The notes under the pieces are model-generated. The model made no database searches. It saw only the letters and a program-made list of their open reading frames with translations, and was not told where the DNA came from. Below, one piece after another: positions 29,985 to 40,031 of a stretch of 64,000 nucleotides of DNA (the first letter of the stretch is position 1; the number at the start of each line of letters is the position of its first letter). This stretch comes from Phenylobacterium sp. Its GTDB lineage: Bacteria; Pseudomonadota; Alphaproteobacteria; Caulobacterales; Caulobacteraceae. The DNA lies in the NCBI RefSeq assembly GCF_013911965.1, contig NZ_JACESE010000010.1, positions 1 to 64,000 of the forward strand, read 5' to 3'. The translations under genes and the position numbers were made by a program.

Positions 29985-32900
29985 ACGGCGAACGCCACCT
30001 GGGCATTTCCAGCTGGGCGATCCGGAACCCGGTTCCGGTCGTCGTCCTGTTCATCGCGCTGACGATCGCGGGGATGATCGCCTACGGCAACCTGCCGGTG
30101 AAGCTCTTCCCCAACGTCCAGTTTCCCGCCGTCTCCGTGCTGGTGACGCAGAGCGGGGCCGCGCCCTCCGAGATCGAGACCCAGATCACCCGGCCGGTGG
30201 AAGACGCCCTGGCCGGCATTCCCAACGTCAAGAACATCTATTCGACCGTCAGCCAGGGCGTCTCCTCGACGACGGTGGAGTTCGAGCTGGGCGAGGATCT
30301 GCAGAAGGCCACCGACGACGTCCGCTCGCGCATCGACCAGACGCGCGCCATCCTGCCGAGGGAGATCGACGAGCCGACCGTGCAGCGGGTGGAGCTCGAT
30401 TCCCAGCCCATCCTGACCTACGCCGTCGCCGCGCCCGAAATGTCGGACGCTGAGCTGTCCTGGTTCGTCGAGGACACGCTGGCCCGAGCCCTTCAGTCCG
30501 AGGAAGGCGTCGCCCAGGTCGCCCGGGTCGGCGGCGTCACGCGCGAGATCAACGTCATCCTCGACCCCGACCGCATGGCCGCCCGCGGCCTGACGGCGGC
30601 CCAGGTGAACAACGCCCTGCGCGGCTTCAGCCTCGACGCCCCCGGCGGGCGGGTGAGCATCGGGGGCCAGGAACAGACCCTCCGCGTCCTGGGCGCCGTG
30701 GAGACGGTCGACGCCCTGCGCGACCTGACCATTCCCACGGGCGCGGGCGGTTTCGTCCGGCTGGACGACATCGCCGACATCGGCGACGGCTCCTCCGAGG
30801 TGCGGGGCTTTGCACGCCTGAACGGCCAGCCCGTGGTCGGCTTCATGGTCATGAAGACGCGCGACTCCAGCGACGTGGCCGTGGAGGACGGCGTGCTGGA
30901 CGCGTTGGAGCGGCTGGAAAGCCAGTATCCCGGCGTCACCTTCACCAAGATCTTTTCCTCGGTCGACGAGACCCGCGCCAGCTTCCGGGCCACCCAGCAC
31001 GTGCTGATGGAAGGCATGATCCTGGCCGCGCTCGTGGTCTTCATCTTCCTGCGCGACTGGCGCTCGACCCTCATTGCGGCGGTCGCCATGCCGCTGTCCC
31101 TGATCCCCACCTTCCTGGTCATGGACTGGCTCGGCTTCTCGCTGAACGTGGTGACCCTGCTCGGCCTGACCCTGGTGATCGGCATTCTGGTCGACGATGC
31201 CATCGTGGAGGTCGAGAACATCGAGAAGCGGGTCGCCGCCGGGCAGAGGCCCTATCAGGCGGCCCTGGAAGGCGCCGACGCCATCGGCCTGGCGGTGGTG
31301 GCCACGACCTTCTCGATCGTCGTGGTGTTCACGCCCGTCTCCTTCATGGGCGGCATGGCCGGCCAGTTCTTCCGCGAGTTCGGCCTGACCGTTTCGGTGG
31401 CGGTGATCTTCTCCCTGCTGGTGGCGCGCCTGCTGACGCCGCTGATGGCCGCCTATCTGCTCAAGCCGACCACCCACCCGCACGAACGCAAGCCGTTCAC
31501 GGGGCCCTACCGTCGCACCCTGGAATGGGCCCTCGACCACCGGATCCTCGCCTCGGTGGCCGGCGGCGTGCTCTTCATCCTCTCCCTGCTGCTGATCCCC
31601 CTTCTGCCGAAGGGGTTCCAGCCGCCCGGGGATCCCGACTACCTCTATGTCAACGTGCAAGGTCCGCCCGGCGCGACCGTCGAGCACATGGAAGGCGTTG
31701 TCCGCAGCATCAATGCGGCCTTCGCCGACCGGCCCGAGGTGACCGACGTCTTCGCCCAGATCGGTTCGACCGTGGCCGCCCAGGGGCCGGGCTCGCTGGG
31801 CGGCGGCGGCGGCGGCGACCTGCGCAGCGGTTCGGTGACCGTGCTCCTGGACGAAGACCGCGACCTTTCCGGCGCCGAGATCCGGCGGGAGATGCGCGAA
31901 GCGCTGCGGCGCATTCCTGACGCGCGCGTGACCTTCCTCGATTCGCAGGGCCAGGCGGGCCTACAGGTGATCCTGACCAGCCAGGACCCGGACAAGCTGC
32001 GCGAGGCGACCCTCGAACTGGAGCGCCAGATGCGCACGGTGCCCGAGATCGCCGAGCCGCGTCCGTCGGTTCCGCCGACAGGGCCCGAGCTGATCATCCG
32101 GCCGCGCGACGCCGAGGCCGCCCGCCTGGGCGTCACCGCCGAGCAGATCGCCAGCGTGGCCCGGGTGGCGACCGTGGGCGACATCGACGCCAACGTCGCC
32201 AAGCTGACCATCGGCGAGCGGCGCCTGCCCATCCGTCTGCGCCTCCCGGCCGACGCCCGCGCCGACCTGGAGACGATCAAGAATCTGCGGCTCCCCACGG
32301 CCAGCGGCGGGGTGACCACCCTGGGAGCCGTGGCCGACGTGGAGTTCCAGGCCGGACCCGCCCAGATCGAGCGCCTGAACCGGCAGCGCCAGCAGACCGT
32401 CCAGGCCGAGCTGAACGGGGTGGAGCTGGGCGACGCCTACGCCAAGGTTCAGCAGCTGCCGATCATGAAGAATCTGCCCCAAGGCGTCGCGCCCGCCCAG
32501 ACGGGCGAACTGGAGGCGATGCAGGAGCTGTTCGGCTCCATGGGCATGGCCATCTTCGCCGGCGTCTCGATGATCTTCGGCGTGCTGATCCTGCTGTTCC
32601 GGAGCTTCTTCAAGCCGGTCGTCATCCTCTCGGCCCTGCCGCTGGCGGTGGGCGGGGCCTTCCTGGGGCTGCTGATCTTCCAGCTGTCGCTGTCGGTGCC
32701 CTCGATGATCGGCTTCCTCATGCTGCTGGGCCTGGCGGCCAAGAACTCGATCCTCCTGGTGGAGTACGCCATCGAGCGCGAGCGCGAGGGCATGCCCCAG
32801 CGCGAGGCCCTCATCGAGGCCTGCCGCGAGCGGGCCCGGCCCATCGTCATGACCACGGTGGCCATGGCCGCAGGCATGCTGCCGACCGCCATGGCTCTGG

Positions 32901-33100
32901 AGAAGGGCGCGGAGTTCCGCCAGCCCATGGCCGTGGCGGTGATCGGCGGCCTGATCACCTCGACCATCCTGTCGCTGGTGCTCGTGCCGGTGGTCTACGA
33001 GTTCGTCGACGACTTCGAACAGTGGATCAGGCCGAAGCTCGCGCGCCTGGTCACCCCGCGCGAGGCGCCTGGCGGCGCGACCCCGGAGGACCGCCTCTAG
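29981..33100 (+). CDS. RND-type multidrug/small-molecule efflux pump
   Basis: 1039 aa, standard HAE1/HAE family length with 12 membrane helices and two large periplasmic loops. Helix 4 carries [20 protein letters not shown] with the paired proton-relay Asp residues, and helix 10 has [17 protein letters not shown] with the matching Lys. This is the HAE1 (hydrophobe/amphiphile) type rather than the metal (HME) type. Substrates not deducible. Its stop shares CTAG with the convergent dehydratase gene (33097-33100). Confidence 0.95.
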   Translation: MNGERHLGISSWAIRNPVPVVVLFIALTIAGMIAYGNLPVKLFPNVQFPAVSVLVTQSGAAPSEIETQITRPVEDALAGIPNVKNIYSTVSQGVSSTTVEFELGEDLQKATDDVRSRIDQTRAILPREIDEPTVQRVELDSQPILTYAVAAPEMSDAELSWFVEDTLARALQSEEGVAQVARVGGVTREINVILDPDRMAARGLTAAQVNNALRGFSLDAPGGRVSIGGQEQTLRVLGAVETVDALRDLTIPTGAGGFVRLDDIADIGDGSSEVRGFARLNGQPVVGFMVMKTRDSSDVAVEDGVLDALERLESQYPGVTFTKIFSSVDETRASFRATQHVLMEGMILAALVVFIFLRDWRSTLIAAVAMPLSLIPTFLVMDWLGFSLNVVTLLGLTLVIGILVDDAIVEVENIEKRVAAGQRPYQAALEGADAIGLAVVATTFSIVVVFTPVSFMGGMAGQFFREFGLTVSVAVIFSLLVARLLTPLMAAYLLKPTTHPHERKPFTGPYRRTLEWALDHRILASVAGGVLFILSLLLIPLLPKGFQPPGDPDYLYVNVQGPPGATVEHMEGVVRSINAAFADRPEVTDVFAQIGSTVAAQGPGSLGGGGGGDLRSGSVTVLLDEDRDLSGAEIRREMREALRRIPDARVTFLDSQGQAGLQVILTSQDPDKLREATLELERQMRTVPEIAEPRPSVPPTGPELIIRPRDAEAARLGVTAEQIASVARVATVGDIDANVAKLTIGERRLPIRLRLPADARADLETIKNLRLPTASGGVTTLGAVADVEFQAGPAQIERLNRQRQQTVQAELNGVELGDAYAKVQQLPIMKNLPQGVAPAQTGELEAMQELFGSMGMAIFAGVSMIFGVLILLFRSFFKPVVILSALPLAVGGAFLGLLIFQLSLSVPSMIGFLMLLGLAAKNSILLVEYAIEREREGMPQREALIEACRERARPIVMTTVAMAAGMLPTAMALEKGAEFRQPMAVAVIGGLITSTILSLVLVPVVYEFVDDFEQWIRPKLARLVTPREAPGGATPEDRL

Positions 33101-34071
33101 ACCTCGCCGCTGAGGATCCGGGCGTAGAGTTCCGGGTCCACATTGCCGCCGGAGAGGACGATGGCGATCGGTCCCTCTCCGGCGATCTTGCCGGCCAGCA
33201 GGGCGGCCAGGGCCGCGGCGCCGCCCGGCTCGACGACCAGCTTGAGGAAGGCGAAGGCGGTGCGAATGGCGTCCGCCACCTCGGCGTCGGTGACCACGGC
33301 GACGCCGGCCAGATTGCGCCGCATGATCGGGAAGGTGATCTCGCCGGGGAAGGGCGATTCCAGGGCGTCGCACAGGGTGCGGCCCGCGGGCTTGATCACC
33401 ACGCGCTCGCCGGCGGCCAGGGACTGGCGCGTATCCTCATAGCCGGCCGGTTCGGCGCCGATGATCTCGGTCTCCGGGCTCTGGGCCTTGAGCGCGATGG
33501 AGAGCCCCGAGATGAGACCGCCGCCGCTGATCGGCGCGGCCGCGGCGGCGAGGCGGACGCCCAGCGCCTCGGCCTGGCGGGCGAGTTCGAGCCCCACCGT
33601 CCCCTGGCCGGCGATGATGTCCGGATCGTCAAAGGCCGGCACGACCACAGCGCCCCGTTCGGCGGCGATGCCGGCGGCGATGGCCTCGCGGCTCTCCGTC
33701 ATGCGGTCGTAGAGCCGGATCTCCGCCCCGTAGCCGCGGGTCGCGGCGACCTTCACCGCCGGCGCGTCGGAAGGCATGACGATCAGGGCCGGCATGCCCA
33801 ACAGGCGGGCGGCGAGCGCCACGCCCTGCGCGTGGTTGCCCGAGGAGAAGGCCACGACGCCGCGCGGCCGCTGATCGGCGTCGAGCTGCGACAGCCGGTT
33901 GAAGGCGCCGCGGAACTTGAAGGCCCCGACCCGCTGCAGGGTCTCCAGCTTGAGCAGCACCCGGCGTCCGGCGCGGTCGTTGAGCGCGGGGCTCTCGACC
34001 AGCGGCGTCTCCACCGCATGGCCCTTCAGCCGGACGGCGGCGGCCTGAATGTCGGAGAGGGTGACGCTCAT
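33097..34071 (-). CDS. Threonine/serine dehydratase-like PLP enzyme
   Basis: 324 aa, fold type II PLP enzyme. The PLP lysine lies in AFKFRGAFN, with [13 protein letters not shown], the glycine loop SGGGLISG (PISGGGL) and a final LSGGNVD. This is the pattern of catabolic threonine dehydratase, serine racemase and hydroxyaspartate ammonia-lyase; no ACT regulatory domain is present, so not biosynthetic IlvA. It overlaps the VOC gene stop/start by 4 bp upstream and the RND stop downstream. Confidence 0.88.
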   Translation of the reverse strand: MSVTLSDIQAAAVRLKGHAVETPLVESPALNDRAGRRVLLKLETLQRVGAFKFRGAFNRLSQLDADQRPRGVVAFSSGNHAQGVALAARLLGMPALIVMPSDAPAVKVAATRGYGAEIRLYDRMTESREAIAAGIAAERGAVVVPAFDDPDIIAGQGTVGLELARQAEALGVRLAAAAAPISGGGLISGLSIALKAQSPETEIIGAEPAGYEDTRQSLAAGERVVIKPAGRTLCDALESPFPGEITFPIMRRNLAGVAVVTDAEVADAIRTAFAFLKLVVEPGGAAALAALLAGKIAGEGPIAIVLSGGNVDPELYARILSGEV

Positions 34072-34487
34072 TTCGCGAAGACCATCTCGTCGCGGGCGAA
34101 GGCCTTGAACTCCAGCGCATTGCCGGAAGGGTCGAGGAAGAAGAGCGTCGCCTGCTCGCCGGGCAGGCCCTGGAACCGTACCTGCGGCTCGATGATGAAC
34201 TTCGTCCCCGCCGCCTTCAGCCGCTCGGCGAGGAGGCCCCAGGTCTCCAGGTCCAGGATGACGCCGAAGTGGCGCACCGGCACCTGCTCGCCGTCCACGG
34301 CGCTCGTCTGGCGATGGCCCGCCTCCTCGGGCGCCAGATGGGCGACGATCTGGTGGCCGTAGAAGTCGAAATCGATCCAGGAGTCGCTCGAACGGCCTTC
34401 CGGACAGCCCAGCACGCCGCCGTAGAAGGCGCGCGCCGCGGCCAGGTCATGGACGGGAAAGGCGAGATGGAAACGCGGTCGGGTCAT
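34068..34487 (-). CDS. VOC (glyoxalase/dioxygenase fold) family protein
   Basis: 139 aa with paired beta-alpha-beta-beta-beta modules. Metal-ligand positions are plausible: HLAFPVHD (His), and HFGVILD and NALEFKAF (Glu) in the second module. The substrate is unknown; such proteins include lactoylglutathione lyases and resistance proteins. It is translated before and overlaps (ATGA) the PLP dehydratase, forming a two-gene operon. Confidence 0.85.
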   Translation of the reverse strand: MTRPRFHLAFPVHDLAAARAFYGGVLGCPEGRSSDSWIDFDFYGHQIVAHLAPEEAGHRQTSAVDGEQVPVRHFGVILDLETWGLLAERLKAAGTKFIIEPQVRFQGLPGEQATLFFLDPSGNALEFKAFARDEMVFAK

Positions 34488-34578
34488 GCTTCGCTGATAG
34501 CGCGGGCCGGCGCCTCACGCGACGGTTTTGCGCCGCCCAAGCCTGTGCTTAGGTGCCGAGACTGGATCGGGGGCTTCC

Positions 34579-35175
34579 ATGATGCGTACTGTAGCGGCGG
34601 CGGGCGCGGCGCTCGCCCTGGGCTGGGCCGGCGCGGCCCAGGGGGCGGAATTCCTGTTCGGCGCCTACGCCCACGACGTGACCTTCATCGGCGAGGCGAT
34701 CGGCTCCGGGGCGGCGGGCCGAGAGGGCGGCGTGGACATCCATCTGGGCGTTCGCTCCGACCGTATCGAACAGATCTTCGGCGGACCCCAGGCCCACGCC
34801 TTCGTCTCGATCAACAGCGAGGACACCAGCAACTTCGTGGCCGCAGGCCTCTCCTGGCCCATCGGCCTCACGGAGCGGCTCTACGTCCGCCCGGGGCTGG
34901 GCCTGGCCTACACGGACGGAGAGGCGGGGCTTCCGCCGGTGAACGAGCCGGGCCTGCCGCCCGAGGAGGTGGCGCGCCGCCTGGAGCTCTACAACACCCG
35001 GATCGACTTCGGGTCCCAGGTGCTCTTCCAGCCCGAGCTGTCGCTCGGCTACCGGTTCACCGAACGCTTCTCGGCCGAGCTCTCCTGGGTCCACATCTCC
35101 AACGCCCAGATTTTCCACCAGGGCAAGAACCAGGGCCTTGACGATGCGGGCGTGCGGCTGATTTACAGCTTCTGA
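34579..35175 (+). CDS. Acyloxyacyl hydrolase, PagL-like lipid A deacylase
   Basis: 198 aa with a signal peptide ([18 protein letters not shown]) and a beta-barrel-like alternation of residues. The C-terminal part has [12 protein letters not shown]...[12 protein letters not shown], which matches the PagL/acyloxyacyl hydrolase motif with the active-site His and Ser (HxSNA) and a terminal aromatic (F) for outer-membrane assembly. PagL removes the 3-O acyl chain of lipid A. The ATG at 34579 is chosen (MMRT); no other start gives a signal peptide. Single gene before purA. Confidence 0.78.
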   Translation: MMRTVAAAGAALALGWAGAAQGAEFLFGAYAHDVTFIGEAIGSGAAGREGGVDIHLGVRSDRIEQIFGGPQAHAFVSINSEDTSNFVAAGLSWPIGLTERLYVRPGLGLAYTDGEAGLPPVNEPGLPPEEVARRLELYNTRIDFGSQVLFQPELSLGYRFTERFSAELSWVHISNAQIFHQGKNQGLDDAGVRLIYSF

Positions 35176-35291
35176 CCCGGACGGGCCGCGAAGGCGGCCG
35201 GCGGGTCGCGCAAAATCGATCAAATCCTCCCGCCGAGCGCCTGTCGAAGGGCGGGATGGATCCGCTCGGCAGGCGGAAGGATCGTATCTTC

Positions 35292-36581
<1,290 letters not shown>

Positions 36582-36628
36582 CCGGGCGCCGGCGTAAGCG
36601 GTTCTTTACGGGCCCATGCGAGCATCTG

Positions 36629-36648
36629 GGGAATCGCGGAGTTCCCCA
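36629..36648 (+). promoter_or_regulatory. Hairpin holding the Shine-Dalgarno of the pseudo-receiver gene
   Basis: GGGGAA and TTCCCC form a perfect 6-bp stem around TCGCGGAG; the loop carries GGAG about 7 nt before the GTG at 36649. Folded RNA would present or hide the ribosome site depending on pairing. Inference from sequence only. Confidence 0.35.
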
Positions 36649-37470
36649 GTGTTCAATGACGATCGCAAGCTGATCGAGCGTATGGCCCCGGCCCTGAAGC
36701 GGGCCCTGGTCATCGATCCGTCAGCCGCCAGCAGCCGCATGCTGGCCGACCTGATGCGCAGCCTGACCCATTGCCAGGTCTGGGTGGCGCCGACGGCTGG
36801 CAAGGCCATGGAGCTGCTCAAGGCGATCGACCCGCAGATCATCTTCATCGAGCACGCCGCGCGCGGCGGCGTGGACGGCATCGAGTTCACCCGACGGCTG
36901 CGCCGCAGCGAGGCCTCCTGCCGCCAGGCGCCGGTGATCATGATCCTGGCGCAGCCGACGGCCGCCGCCGTGCTCGGCGCCCGCGACGCAGGGGTCCACG
37001 AATTCCTGCGCAAGCCCTTCACGACCAAGGACCTGCTCAAGCGGCTGGAGGCGGTGACCCTGCACCCGCGCGACTGGGTTGAGGCGGTGACCTATGTCGG
37101 CCCCGACCGTCGCCGCTTCAACTCGGGCGACTACAGCGGTCCTCTGAAGCGCCGCTCCGATGCGCGCGCGACGCCCGAAAAGGCCCGCATCACCCAGGCG
37201 ATCAAGATCCTGAAATCGGCGGCCGGCGCGCTGGAGAGCGATCCCGCCCAGGCCTATCGCGCCATGCAGGCCCAGGGCGCCGACCTGCAGAAGGTGGCCG
37301 TCTCCACCGGCGACCTGAAGCTCGCCTCGGCGGCGGCCGAGTTCCAGCGCTATCTCGCCACCGTCGTCGATCCTCGCCGACTGGACGCGGCCCAGGTGGC
37401 CTTCCACGTCGCGGCCCTGTCGGCCTTCATGCCGCAGGACGCCCAGGGCGGCCGCAAGCGGGTGGCCTGA
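36649..37470 (+). CDS. Pseudo-receiver domain protein with helical C-terminal region
   Basis: 273 aa from GTG 36649 (GGAG 7 nt upstream); an ATG at 36616 in frame is a second choice. Residues about 15-130 form a CheY-like receiver: KRALVIDPSAASSRML, IIFIEHAARGGVDGIEF, VIMILAQP, HEFLRKPF. The phospho-acceptor Asp is replaced by Glu (FIEH), one of the two acidic-pocket residues is Pro (IDP) and the conserved Thr is not in place, while the Lys is kept. So it cannot be phosphorylated normally. The rest has a GPDRRRF and GPLKRR segment and a helical tail. It follows purA by 67 nt. Confidence 0.75.
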   Translation: MFNDDRKLIERMAPALKRALVIDPSAASSRMLADLMRSLTHCQVWVAPTAGKAMELLKAIDPQIIFIEHAARGGVDGIEFTRRLRRSEASCRQAPVIMILAQPTAAAVLGARDAGVHEFLRKPFTTKDLLKRLEAVTLHPRDWVEAVTYVGPDRRRFNSGDYSGPLKRRSDARATPEKARITQAIKILKSAAGALESDPAQAYRAMQAQGADLQKVAVSTGDLKLASAAAEFQRYLATVVDPRRLDAAQVAFHVAALSAFMPQDAQGGRKRVA

Positions 37471-37481
37471 GCCGGCCCAAA

Positions 37482-37510
37482 GAAAAACGGCCGGCGTCTC
37501 CGCCGGCCGT
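37482..37510 (-). terminator. Intrinsic terminator after rpoH
   Basis: ACGGCCGGCG (37487-37496) with CGCCGGCCGT (37501-37510), a 10-bp stem with a 4-nt loop; on the minus strand it is followed by T residues (AAAAA at 37483-37487 on the plus strand). It ends the rpoH message between the two convergent genes. Confidence 0.85.
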
Positions 37511-37533
37511 CGATCCTGCTTCCTTCGGCTGCC

Positions 37534-38421
37534 TCAGGCGGCGACCAGGTTCCGCTCCTCGGCGGCGGCCCGCATGGACTTCTGCAGCTTCTCGAAGGCG
37601 CGCACCTCGATCTGGCGCACGCGCTCGCGGCTGACGCCGTACTGGCTGGCCAGTTCCTCCAGCGTGGTCGGGTCGTCCTTCAGCCGCCGCTCGGTCAGGA
37701 TATGACGCTCGCGGTCGGTGAGCTCGGCCATCGCTTCCTCGAGCAGGCCCATGCGCAGGCCGCGCTCCTCGTTCTCGGCGACGATGCTCTCCTGGCTGGG
37801 CGAGTCGTCGTCGGCCAGCCAGTCCTGCCACTCGCTCTCGGAGTCCGAACGCAGCGGCGCGTTCAGCGAGGCGTCCGGGCCGGAGAGGCGCCGGTTCATG
37901 GAGATGACCTCTTCGTCCAGCACGCCGAGCTTGGTGGCGATCTCGCGCACCTGTTCGGGACGCAGGTCGCCCTCCTCGAAGGCGCTGATCTGGCTCTTGG
38001 CCTTGCGCAGGTTGAAGAACAGCTTCTTCTGCGCCGCCGTGGTGCCCATCTTCACGAGGGACCAGGAGCGCAGGATGTATTCCTGGATCGAGGCGCGGAT
38101 CCACCACATGGCGTAGGTGGCCAGGCGGAAGCCCTTGTCCGGATCGAACTTCTTCACCGCCTGCATCAGGCCGACATTGCCCTCGGAGATCACTTCCCCG
38201 ATCGGCAGGCCATAGCCGCGATAGCCCATGGCGATCTTGGCCACGAGACGCAGGTGGCTGGTGACGAGCTTGTGCGCGGCCTCGGAATCCTCATGCTCCT
38301 GCCAGGCCTTGGCGAGCATGAACTCCTCGTCCTTGGCCAGCATCGGAAACTTGCGGATCTCACTCAGGTACCGGCTCAGGCCGCCTTCCGGCGACATGAC
38401 GGCGAGCGTGTTCGCAGCCAT
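37534..38421 (-). CDS. rpoH: RNA polymerase heat-shock sigma factor RpoH (sigma-32)
   Basis: 295 aa. Region 2.1-2.4 core GLMQAVKKFDPDKGFRLATYAMWWIRASIQEYILRSW is typical. QKKLFFNLRKAK is the RpoH box. Region 4 has LTDRERHILTERRLKDDPTTLEEL and GVSRERVRQIEVRAFEKLQ. It directs chaperone and protease genes in heat shock. A strong terminator lies downstream; the 217-bp upstream gap to rluD should carry its promoters, but I could not assign a clear sigma-32 element there. Single gene. Confidence 0.96.
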   Translation of the reverse strand: MAANTLAVMSPEGGLSRYLSEIRKFPMLAKDEEFMLAKAWQEHEDSEAAHKLVTSHLRLVAKIAMGYRGYGLPIGEVISEGNVGLMQAVKKFDPDKGFRLATYAMWWIRASIQEYILRSWSLVKMGTTAAQKKLFFNLRKAKSQISAFEEGDLRPEQVREIATKLGVLDEEVISMNRRLSGPDASLNAPLRSDSESEWQDWLADDDSPSQESIVAENEERGLRMGLLEEAMAELTDRERHILTERRLKDDPTTLEELASQYGVSRERVRQIEVRAFEKLQKSMRAAAEERNLVAA

Positions 38422-38638
38422 GGCATATCCCCTTTTCCTGCGGACTGTCGGGTCGCCGCGCCAGACGCGCGCGGACCGTCCGCCCCCTCAACCGTCCCAG
38501 ATAGGTATTGGTTTCGTCGGGCGGAAGACCGTCGGGGAGGAGACGGCCCGATAAAATCCGACTTCTCAACTCAGGTATTTCTACGCGGCGATCTGGGCGC
38601 AAGCAAGGCGCCTGGCGGATGTCGGCTTCGCGAAATTC

Positions 38639-39649
38639 TCAGAGCTGGGTGAGCAGAGCTTCAAGCTGCGCCATATCGGCGGGCAGGGGGCTCTCGAACC
38701 GGACCGTTTCCCCGGTCACCGGATGGACGAAGCCGAGGACGGCGGCGTGCAGGGCCTGGCGGAAAAGGCCGGCGCGGGCCATGGCCTCGCGGACCGGCGC
38801 GGCCGGCATGCCCGAGCCGTAGACGGGATCGCCCAGGCAGGGCGCGCCCTTCGACGCCAGATGGACGCGGATCTGGTGCGTGCGACCGGTCTCCAGCCGG
38901 CAGGCGACGCGGGCGGCCAGGGGGCGCTCGGCCGGGCCGAAGATCGCCGTCGTGTCGTAGTGGGTGACGGCTTCCCGGCCGCCGGTGCGCAGGACGGCCA
39001 TCTTCTTGCGGTCGTGGGTCGAGCGGCCCAGCCGCGTCTCGATCGTGCCCCGCGGCGGATAGGGCGCGCCGCGGGTCAGGGCCACATAGGTCCGTTCGAT
39101 GTCGTGGGCGGCGAAGAGGGCCGACAGGCCCTGGTGCGCGGCGTCGCTCTTGGCGCAGACCAGCACGCCCGACGTGTCCTTGTCGATGCGGTGCACGATG
39201 CCCGGCCGCGCCACGCCGCCCACGCCCGAGAGGCTGTCGCCGCAGTGATGCAGCAGCGCGTTCACCAGCGTGCCGTCCGGGGTTCCCGGCGCCGGGTGGA
39301 CGGCCATGCCCGCCGGCTTGTCCACCACGATGAGGTGGGCGTCTTCGAAGAGGATGGCGAGCGGAATGTCCTGCGGCTCGGGTTCGGCCGGGGCCGGCGG
39401 CGGGATCGCCACCTCGTAGGTTCCCGCCTGGGCGCGGGCGGAGGGGTCGGTCAGGACCAGGCCGTCCCGCGTCACCGCCCCCTGCGCCATCAGGGCCTGC
39501 AGGCGGGCCCGGGACAGGCCCTCGGCCAGGCTGGACAGCGCCTTGTCCAGCCGTTCGCCGGCGGCGTCCGGACCGATCTCCAGGCGAAGCACGTCGGCCG
39601 CCTCGCCGTCGTCGGTCTCGCTCGGCGGAAGGCCCGCCTCAGAGGCCAT
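38639..39649 (-). CDS. rluD: Ribosomal large-subunit pseudouridine synthase RluD
   Basis: 336 aa. N-terminal S4 domain (ERLDKALSSLAEGLSRARLQALM), then the pseudouridine synthase core with GIVHRIDKDTSGVLV (catalytic Asp in RIDKDTSG), RTHQIRVHLA, and a C-terminal GLFRQALHA. RluD modifies three uridines of 23S helix 69. ATG 39649 is chosen; the frame extends 29 codons upstream into the ferritin gene, without similarity. Its start lies 11 bp inside the preceding ferritin gene, so translation is probably coupled. Confidence 0.93.
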   Translation of the reverse strand: MASEAGLPPSETDDGEAADVLRLEIGPDAAGERLDKALSSLAEGLSRARLQALMAQGAVTRDGLVLTDPSARAQAGTYEVAIPPPAPAEPEPQDIPLAILFEDAHLIVVDKPAGMAVHPAPGTPDGTLVNALLHHCGDSLSGVGGVARPGIVHRIDKDTSGVLVCAKSDAAHQGLSALFAAHDIERTYVALTRGAPYPPRGTIETRLGRSTHDRKKMAVLRTGGREAVTHYDTTAIFGPAERPLAARVACRLETGRTHQIRVHLASKGAPCLGDPVYGSGMPAAPVREAMARAGLFRQALHAAVLGFVHPVTGETVRFESPLPADMAQLEALLTQL

Positions 39650-39956
39650 GCTTGCCCGCCGACTCTTCCTCCTGGCCGGTGATGGAGCCTTCGGTGAACA
39701 GGTACTCGCGCAACTGGCCGTCGAACTGCTCGTCATTTCGGCGGATCCATTCCAGGACCATGGCCGCGTGCTCCATTTCCTCCTTCGCGTTGTGAAGAAG
39801 GATGGCTTTCAGCTCGGGATCGTCGCAATCGTCCGCGCGCTGACGGTACCAGTCGACCGCTTCCATCTCCTCCATCAGCGAGGCGATCGCATAGTGGAGC
39901 TGGAGCGTCTTTTTCGTAAGCTTCTCCCGAGGGACGTGCAGGGTCTCGCTGGCCAT
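39639..39956 (-). CDS. Encapsulated-ferritin-like (EncFtn) ferroxidase subunit
   Basis: 105 aa of a two-helix ferritin-like protein. The core YAIASLMEEMEAVDWYRQ...KAILLHNAKEEMEHAAMVLEW strongly resembles the R. rubrum EncFtn (recalled from memory: VSVMEELEAVDWYDQR and DEEKEHAAMTLEW). Ferroxidase residues match: E30, W36, E60 and H63 here stand for E32, W38, E62 and H65 there. LFTEGSI at the end of the second helix also matches. But the C-terminus (EEESAGKHGL) shows no encapsulin-targeting peptide and no encapsulin gene is nearby. ATG 39956 has AGGAGA about 10 nt upstream. The gene overlaps rluD. Confidence 0.85.
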   Translation of the reverse strand: MASETLHVPREKLTKKTLQLHYAIASLMEEMEAVDWYRQRADDCDDPELKAILLHNAKEEMEHAAMVLEWIRRNDEQFDGQLREYLFTEGSITGQEEESAGKHGL

Positions 39957-40031
39957 GGGCATCATTCTCCTGTCGCAGAAGCGCTCTCTATTGCACGGCC
40001 GACCACATGGCGCGAGTTGGGGGACACCATC

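Noticed and set aside
29732-31687. Long minus-strand open frame over the RND operon
   Set aside because: Antisense to the adaptor and pump; Gly/His/Arg-rich with no domain.
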